Of a stretch of 18,334 nucleotides of DNA, positions 13,589 to 18,334 are shown in pieces; the stretch's first letter is position 1; each line of letters opens with the position of its first letter. The DNA comes from Methylococcales bacterium (GTDB lineage Bacteria > Pseudomonadota > Gammaproteobacteria > Methylococcales > Methylomonadaceae). The position numbers and the translations under genes are program-made. The notes beneath the pieces are model-generated. The model did no database searches. It saw nothing but the letters and a program-made list of their open reading frames with translations, and was not told the DNA's origin. The DNA lies in contig JAGLUC010000353.1 of NCBI GenBank assembly GCA_023134955.1, positions 1 to 18,334 on the forward strand, written 5' to 3'.

Positions 13589-14368
13589 TTAAGAATTAGA
13601 ACCTATTGGATGATCTAGCATAATTTGCTCATTAACAGCTTTTTCACCAAAGCACTCTGGATGACCAAAGCCACTAGCACTTTTGCCTGTACCTGTATTT
13701 ATATCATAAATGATGTTATCAGCGTTTACGCCAGAAAGACCAGCAGGAACATAATCTAGCCCTATTGCATCGCGAGTACGCCATGCAATATTATGATCTG
13801 CACATGAGCTATCTCCACTAACCCCAATAGCACCAACCATATTACCACCCTCGTCATATAAGGCTAGTCCACCACCAAATACATTTACGCCACCAATTTT
13901 AGAACCTACCATTGGGTCATCTGATTGTCCATATGCTGAAGAGTTGCCATTGTAAGCAGCTTGTGTATCAACTGGATTGCTAAATTGGAGGCCAAATAAA
14001 GAGCCACCAGGTTGAGTAGCTGCCCATAGATTTGCCGTTGAAAGGGCTAAACCACCTTGAAGGCTAAAGGCATTTGCGGTATTGGCTTTTTGTGCGGAGA
14101 TTACACGACTTCCAAGCCATTGGTCGTTGATGTCTTCACCAGTTTTGGTAACAGCGCATACTGTACCATCATCAGAAACTATAGTCGCCCACATATTGAA
14201 ATCAAGACCACCATTAGATGGGCCGCCAGATGCAGCGACTGAGTCTTTTAAAGCTCTTGTTAGATCTGTACGACTAGCAATTGAATTCATTAGAGTTAAG
14301 CAATCAGCATAAACATTGGTTGCACCAAGAGCTAAAGTAGCTGCCAGTGTAAGTGAGATTTTTTTCAT
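13589..14368 (-). CDS. Secreted GlcG/HbpS-type heme-binding-like protein
   Basis: A 259-residue exported protein. Residues 1-21 (MKKISLTLAATLALGATNVYA) make a Sec signal with cleavage expected after VYA. The mature part resembles the GlcG/HbpS (DUF336) family: an N-terminal helix with LTRALKDSVAASGG, then DDGTVCAVTKTG, KANTANAFSLQ, and the C-terminal block GGLALYDEGGNMVGAIGVSG followed by DHNIAWRTRDAIG. It is much longer than the typical 140 to 160-residue domain, with an inserted NLWAATQPGGSLFGL region. Four cysteines in the mature protein could form periplasmic disulfides. HbpS binds heme in Streptomyces, but no heme ligand can be fixed here. AAGGA precedes ATG. A plausible promoter is at 14404-14433. 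Confidence 0.8.
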   Translation of the reverse strand: MKKISLTLAATLALGATNVYADCLTLMNSIASRTDLTRALKDSVAASGGPSNGGLDFNMWATIVSDDGTVCAVTKTGEDINDQWLGSRVISAQKANTANAFSLQGGLALSTANLWAATQPGGSLFGLQFSNPVDTQAAYNGNSSAYGQSDDPMVGSKIGGVNVFGGGLALYDEGGNMVGAIGVSGDSSCADHNIAWRTRDAIGLDYVPAGLSGVNADNIIYDINTGTGKSASGFGHPECFGEKAVNEQIMLDHPIGSNS

Positions 14369-14403
14369 GGTTTTTTCCTTCGTGAGTAAGTATAAAAAAT
14401 AGA

Positions 14404-14433
14404 GTTATAAAATTCTAAAATTAATCTTACCAA
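14404..14433 (-). promoter_or_regulatory. Possible promoter for the HbpS-like gene
   Basis: On the minus strand TTGGTA (complement of 14428-14433) precedes TATAAC (complement of 14404-14409) by 18 bases: four and five of six consensus matches. It would give a leader of about 28 nucleotides. Other AT-rich hexamers nearby compete with it. Confidence 0.35.
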
Positions 14434-14618
14434 CATAAGGAAAGTCCACCCCCCTCTCTTACAGCTTTTATCCATAAACAATGCAGGTAAAGTGACTGAT
14501 TTTGTCTAAATCAGCGGCTACGGAGTATAAGTCGTAACCTCTTTTCTGTCTATAGTGTTTTAAATGTAATATTTATGGTGGAAATGGTATATAAAATGTT
14601 TCTTAAAAAAATAAATTA
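14434..14618. other. Intergenic space between the HbpS-like gene and guaB, with two adjacent hairpins
   Basis: The divergent space from 14369 to 14682 (314 bases) holds no convincing gene. In its middle, CTGATTT/AAATCAG (14496-14502/14508-14514) and GGCTACG/CGTAACC (14516-14522/14533-14539, one mismatch on plus, a G-U on minus) form two back-to-back hairpins, possibly another REP-type pair. The remainder is AT-rich, with a C-rich patch near 14447-14457. The guaB promoter lies just to the right. Confidence 0.45.
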
Positions 14619-14647
14619 TTCTTTTTATTAATAAAAAAGGTTATAAT
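14619..14647 (+). promoter_or_regulatory. Probable promoter for guaB-guaA
   Basis: A perfect TATAAT (14642-14647) follows TTCTTT (14619-14624) after 17 bases. The -35 match is modest. Transcription would start near 14654, about 30 bases before the guaB ATG. No PurR-type operator or purine riboswitch was recognised. Confidence 0.5.
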
Positions 14648-14682
14648 TATCGGTTATTTAAGATTTATAGACAGGTGGGGTC

Positions 14683-16146
14683 ATGCAAATTATTCAGGAA
14701 GCACTCACGTTTGATGATGTTTTATTGGTACCAGCACATTCAACAATACTGCCACGTGAAGTCGAATTAAAAACAAAATTGACTAGAGGTATTTCACTTA
14801 ATATTCCATTAGTTTCAGCTGCTATGGATACAGTGACAGAAGCAAGGCTTGCAATTGCAATTGCTCAAGAAGGCGGTATAGGCATTATTCATAAGAATAT
14901 GACTATTGCAGAGCAAGCTGCTGAGGTTGTGCATGTTAAAAAATATGAAAGTGGTATTATTAAAGACCCTATTACAGTTTCTCCTGATGTAACGGTTAGG
15001 GAAGTGATGGCGTTAACCAGGGCAAATAATATCTCGGGTGTTCCAGTGGTTGATGGTGAAGATTTGGTTGGTATTGTGACCAGTCGTGACCTGCGTTTTG
15101 AAACACGTTTAGATGAAAAAGTAACATCAGTGATGACTCCAAAAGAGCGCTTAATTACGGTGAATGAATCAGCTGATTATAAGGATGCCATTGCCTTATT
15201 GCATAAACATCGTATTGAAAAAGTATTGATGGTTAATGATGCTTTTCATTTAAGTGGGATGATTACAGTTAAAGATATTCAAAAAGCAAAAGATTATCCT
15301 TATGCCTGTAAAGATGATCAGGAAAGATTAAGAGTAGGGGCTGCGGTAGGTACTGGAGAAGGTACTGAAGAACGTGTGGCTGCCCTGGTTGCAGCTGGGG
15401 TGGATGTTATTATTGTGGATACAGCACATGGGCATTCACAAGGTGTTTTGAATAGAGTGCATTGGGTTAAGAGTAACTACCCAGATGTTCAGGTTATTGG
15501 CGGTAATATCGCAACAGCAGAGGCTGCAAAGGCATTGGTTGAAGTGGGTGCTGATGGTGTTAAAGTAGGTATAGGTCCAGGCTCAATTTGCACAACCCGT
15601 ATTGTTGCAGGTGTTGGTGTACCACAAATTACTGCGGTGAGTAATGTTGCCGCAGAATTAAAAGGGACAGGTGTTCCTTTAATTGCAGATGGCGGTATCC
15701 GTTATTCAGGTGATGTTGCTAAGGCTTTGGCAGCTGGCGCAAATTCGGTGATGTTAGGTGGTCTGTTTGCCGGGACTGAAGAAGCACCAGGTGAGGTGGA
15801 ATTGTTTCAAGGACGCTCGTATAAATCATACCGGGGTATGGGGTCTTTAGGGGCAATGTCTCAACAGCAAGGTTCTAGTGACCGTTATTTTCAGGAAGAA
15901 GATAGTGTTGAGAAATTAGTACCCGAAGGGATTGAAGGTAGAGTACCTTATAAAGGCAGTATGCTAGCGATTATCCATCAAATACTAGGTGGAATTAAGT
16001 CCAGTATGGGGTATACAGGCTGTATAAGCATTGATGTAATGCATGACAATGCAAAGTTTGTAAGAGTGACCAGTGCAGGGATAAGAGAAAGTCATGTACA
16101 TGATGTGACAATTACTAAAGAAGCTCCCAATTATCAGATGAGTTAG
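14683..16146 (+). CDS. guaB: Inosine-5'-monophosphate dehydrogenase
   Basis: Oxidises IMP to XMP with NAD, the first committed step to GMP. At 487 residues it is one short of E. coli GuaB. The (beta/alpha)8 barrel begins at ALTFDDVLLVPAHS and is interrupted by a pair of CBS domains at about 93-200 (DPITVSPDVTVREVMAL and MTPKERLITVNESADYKDA). The catalytic loop GPGSICTTRIVAG carries C303; ADGGIRYSGDVAKALAAGA binds IMP phosphate, and the mobile flap has YRGMGSLGAM. AGGTGGGG upstream of ATG is a strong ribosome binding site. guaA follows 82 bases later, with a terminator-like hairpin between them. Confidence 0.98.
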   Translation: MQIIQEALTFDDVLLVPAHSTILPREVELKTKLTRGISLNIPLVSAAMDTVTEARLAIAIAQEGGIGIIHKNMTIAEQAAEVVHVKKYESGIIKDPITVSPDVTVREVMALTRANNISGVPVVDGEDLVGIVTSRDLRFETRLDEKVTSVMTPKERLITVNESADYKDAIALLHKHRIEKVLMVNDAFHLSGMITVKDIQKAKDYPYACKDDQERLRVGAAVGTGEGTEERVAALVAAGVDVIIVDTAHGHSQGVLNRVHWVKSNYPDVQVIGGNIATAEAAKALVEVGADGVKVGIGPGSICTTRIVAGVGVPQITAVSNVAAELKGTGVPLIADGGIRYSGDVAKALAAGANSVMLGGLFAGTEEAPGEVELFQGRSYKSYRGMGSLGAMSQQQGSSDRYFQEEDSVEKLVPEGIEGRVPYKGSMLAIIHQILGGIKSSMGYTGCISIDVMHDNAKFVRVTSAGIRESHVHDVTITKEAPNYQMS

Positions 16147-16173
16147 TCATCTTCTAGCAATTACATATTTTCC

Positions 16174-16197
16174 ATAAGGGCTCATTTGAGCCCTTAT
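16174..16197 (+). terminator. Terminator-like hairpin between guaB and guaA
   Basis: ATAAGGGCTC (16174-16183) pairs perfectly with GAGCCCTTAT (16188-16197) around ATTT, and the sequence continues TTTATT. The T-run is short and interrupted, so partial termination within the operon is likely rather than a full stop, which would make guaB mRNA more abundant than guaA. Confidence 0.65.
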
Positions 16198-16228
16198 TTA
16201 TTCAAGCATTCAGATTAAGAGTTTCACA

Positions 16229-17818
16229 GTGAATCTACAACACTCAACAAATATCCATTCGCATAAAATCCTTATTTTAGATTTTGGTTCTCAATATACT
16301 CAGCTAATTGCACGTAGAATTCGTGAGATTGGGGTTTATTGTGAAATTTATTCTTGTGAATGTAGCGCAGAAGAGGTTGAAGCATTTGCAGCTAAAGGGA
16401 TTATTCTTTCGGGTGGCCCAGAAAGTGTGACCAGTGGTGATACCCCTAGAGCACCTCAAGTGGTATTTGAGTTAGGTATTCCTGTTTTTGGTATTTGTTA
16501 TGGTATGCAAACCATGACTGAACAATTGGGTGGAAAGGTTGAATCATCTGATCATCGGGAATTTGGTTATGCTCAAATTAGAGCCAGAGGACATTCAAAA
16601 TTATTAACCGATATTGAAGATCATACCTCTAAAGAGGGTTATGGTTTGCTGGATGTATGGATGAGCCATGGTGATCGGGTAGTTGATTTACCCACAGGTT
16701 TTAACTTAATCGCCAGTTCCGAAGGCGCACCCATTGCAGGGATTGCTAATGATGAAAAATCATTCTATGGCGTACAGTTTCACCCCGAAGTAACACACAC
16801 CAAACAAGGTGGCAGAATACTTAAGCGTTTTGTGATTGATATTTGTGGCTGTGATGCTTTGTGGACTTCTAGCAATATTATTGAAGATAATATTCACTCC
16901 GTTCGAGAATCAGTCGGTACAGATACAGTTATTTTGGGATTATCAGGTGGTGTTGATTCCTCAGTGGTTGCAGCTTTATTGCACAAAGCTATAGGTAAGC
17001 AACTGATCTGTGTTTTTGTTGATACAGGGTTGTTGCGTTTAAATGAAGGTGACCAGGTGATGGCAATGTTTGCCGAACACATGGGCGTTAATGTCATTCG
17101 GGTTAATGCAGAGCAACGTTATTTAGCTAAATTAACAGGCGTAACTGACCCAGAAGCAAAGCGTAAAATTATCGGTAATTTATTTATCGAAATTTTTGAC
17201 GAAGAATCGGCTAAATTGATAGATGCAAAGTGGTTGGCACAAGGCACGATTTATCCTGATGTGATTGAGTCAGCAGGCTCTAAAAGTGGTAAAGCGCATT
17301 TGATTAAATCACATCATAATGTGGGTGGCTTACCTGATGATATGAAGTTGAAACTGGTTGAGCCGTTAAGAGAATTGTTTAAAGACGAAGTCAGAAAACT
17401 AGGTTTAGAGTTAGGTTTACCTGCAGATATGGTTTTTCGTCATCCATTTCCAGGGCCAGGCTTAGGGGTTAGAATCTTAGGGGAGGTTAAAAAAGAATAT
17501 GCTGATTTATTGCGACTAGCCGATGCTATTTTTATTGAAGAGCTTTGTGCGCACGATCTTTACGATAAAGTCAGTCAGGCATTTTCGGTATTTTTACCCG
17601 TTAAATCAGTCGGTGTGATGGGTGATGGCAGACGTTATGATTATGTGATTGCCATTCGTGCAGTTGAAACCATTGATTTTATGACCGCCCGTTGGGCGCA
17701 TTTACCCTATGATTTTCTGGATTTAATTTCTCGTAGAATCATCAATGAAGTATCCGGGATTTCTCGTGTTTGTTACGATATTTCTGGTAAGCCACCAGCA
17801 ACTATCGAGTGGGAATAA
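16229..17818 (+). CDS. guaA: GMP synthase (glutamine-hydrolysing)
   Basis: Converts XMP to GMP with ATP and glutamine, completing the branch begun by GuaB. The 529-residue protein (E. coli 525) starts at GTG 16229; no closer ATG aligns, and the upstream ribosome binding site is weak. The N-terminal class I glutamine amidotransferase has the triad C90 (GICYGMQTM), H185 and E187 (QFHPEVTH). The ATP-pyrophosphatase domain carries the PP-loop S239-S245 (SGGVDSS), and the C-terminal dimerisation domain ends in ISGKPPATIEWE with the usual RHPFPGPGLGVR stretch before it. The last ten bases overlap the start of tadA, indicating translational coupling. Confidence 0.98.
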   Translation: MNLQHSTNIHSHKILILDFGSQYTQLIARRIREIGVYCEIYSCECSAEEVEAFAAKGIILSGGPESVTSGDTPRAPQVVFELGIPVFGICYGMQTMTEQLGGKVESSDHREFGYAQIRARGHSKLLTDIEDHTSKEGYGLLDVWMSHGDRVVDLPTGFNLIASSEGAPIAGIANDEKSFYGVQFHPEVTHTKQGGRILKRFVIDICGCDALWTSSNIIEDNIHSVRESVGTDTVILGLSGGVDSSVVAALLHKAIGKQLICVFVDTGLLRLNEGDQVMAMFAEHMGVNVIRVNAEQRYLAKLTGVTDPEAKRKIIGNLFIEIFDEESAKLIDAKWLAQGTIYPDVIESAGSKSGKAHLIKSHHNVGGLPDDMKLKLVEPLRELFKDEVRKLGLELGLPADMVFRHPFPGPGLGVRILGEVKKEYADLLRLADAIFIEELCAHDLYDKVSQAFSVFLPVKSVGVMGDGRRYDYVIAIRAVETIDFMTARWAHLPYDFLDLISRRIINEVSGISRVCYDISGKPPATIEWE

Positions 17819-18285
17819 CCGTAACAGATGAGCAATGGATGTGCCATGCTATCAGGCTGGCGCAACGCGCAGAACAGCAAGGTGAAGTCCCAGTCGGGGC
17901 AATATTAGTTAAGGATAATCAATGCATAGCAGAAGGCTGGAATTTACCGATACAACAGCATGATCCAACTGCTCATGCCGAGATTATAGCTCTTCGGCAG
18001 GCTGGGACAGTTTTAGAAAATTATCGGCTAATAGATACAACGCTCTATGTCACTTTAGAGCCTTGTGTAATGTGTATGGGGGCTATTGCTCATGCCAGAA
18101 TAAACCGATTGGTCTTTGGTGCTTTTGATATTAAGCGTGGCGCGGTATGTAATGCCTTAAGTCTAAGTGATACCAGTTTTTTGAATCACAAGATAGATTG
18201 GCGCGGTGGCGTACTTGAAGGTATTTGTGCTGATTTATTGTTAGAGTTTTTTCGTGCAAAGCGGAAAAATAACCTTAAAGATTAA
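17809..18285 (+). CDS. tadA: tRNA-specific adenosine deaminase TadA
   Basis: Deaminates A34 of tRNA-Arg(ACG) to inosine so one tRNA reads CGU, CGC and CGA. The 158-residue protein has the zinc site H56 with the catalytic E58 (HAEII) and C86/C89 (PCVMC). GEVPVGAILV and NYRLIDTTLYVTLEPC align closely with E. coli TadA, and DEQWMCHAIRLAQ matches its N-terminal helix, which supports GTG 17809 over the internal ATG 17839. The GTG lies within the end of guaA, ten bases overlapping, with no ribosome binding site of its own, so initiation probably depends on ribosomes finishing guaA. The gene is complete; 49 bases follow it to the window end and hold no recognisable gene. Confidence 0.96.
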   Translation: MGITVTDEQWMCHAIRLAQRAEQQGEVPVGAILVKDNQCIAEGWNLPIQQHDPTAHAEIIALRQAGTVLENYRLIDTTLYVTLEPCVMCMGAIAHARINRLVFGAFDIKRGAVCNALSLSDTSFLNHKIDWRGGVLEGICADLLLEFFRAKRKNNLKD

Positions 18286-18334
18286 TCGTTCCAAAAGTTT
18301 TCGTAGTAATGAAAAAGTAGCCCGTATGAAGTTT

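Noticed and set aside
18286..18334. Start of a further gene or repeat after tadA (GTAGCCCGTATGAAG)
   Set aside because: It vaguely recalls intergenic repeats starting GTAGCCCG, but the window ends before any second arm or frame can be seen.

Overview
The window is a housekeeping segment of a low-GC gammaproteobacterial chromosome. The proteins are closest, from memory, to gammaproteobacterial forms: a 412-residue class II Cca with its HD pair at the same positions as in E. coli, full-length GuaA, GuaB and MetK, and the macromolecular-synthesis order rpsU-yqeY-dnaG-rpoD. A Methylococcales-type methanotroph would fit the composition and repeat content, but nothing here proves it. Nearly all genes are intact and recognisable. 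No phage, CRISPR array, toxin-antitoxin pair or defence cluster was seen.

Layout. (1) 1-569, minus: 5' part of tsaD, cut by the window edge. (2) 575-5023, plus: rpsU promoter, then rpsU-yqeY-dnaG-rpoD, which couples translation, replication priming and the housekeeping sigma factor; rpoD has its own extended -10 promoter at the end of dnaG. (3) 5024-5434: a REP-like double hairpin, a tRNA-Ile2(CAU) gene, a perfect 48-bp palindrome and a terminator. (4) 5435-7921, plus: metK-ahcY, which make S-adenosylmethionine and clear S-adenosylhomocysteine. (5) 7924-8133: a 156-bp miniature inverted-repeat element with an intact 8-bp target duplication, then a terminator. (6) 8185-9806, plus: rsmE and a CPBP-type membrane protein, overlapping by one base. 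(7) 9829-11631, minus: yajQ (own promoter) and cca. (8) 11680-12471, plus: a TauE/SafE permease. (9) 12495-12659: a large imperfect hairpin just after the stop codon of a minus-strand OmpA-type lipoprotein gene (12666-13301). (10) 13365-13499: a possible 44-codon small gene. (11) 13589-14368, minus: a secreted GlcG/HbpS-type protein. (12) 14619-18285, plus: guaB-guaA (GMP synthesis) and tadA, whose GTG start overlaps the end of guaA.

The protein genes are ordinary; the unusual material lies between them. Five or six structured repeats or palindromes occupy the intergenic spaces. The most striking is the hairpin at 12495-12659: nine of the ten substitutions between its aligned arms become G-U pairs if the minus strand is transcribed, and none do if the plus strand is. 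The metK leader could fold into a pseudoknot that reaches its ribosome binding site, but this is speculative. Start codons were chosen by homology and ribosome binding sites: those of rpoD, metK, yajQ, cca, the OmpA-type lipoprotein and the CPBP protein lie inside the longest open frame.
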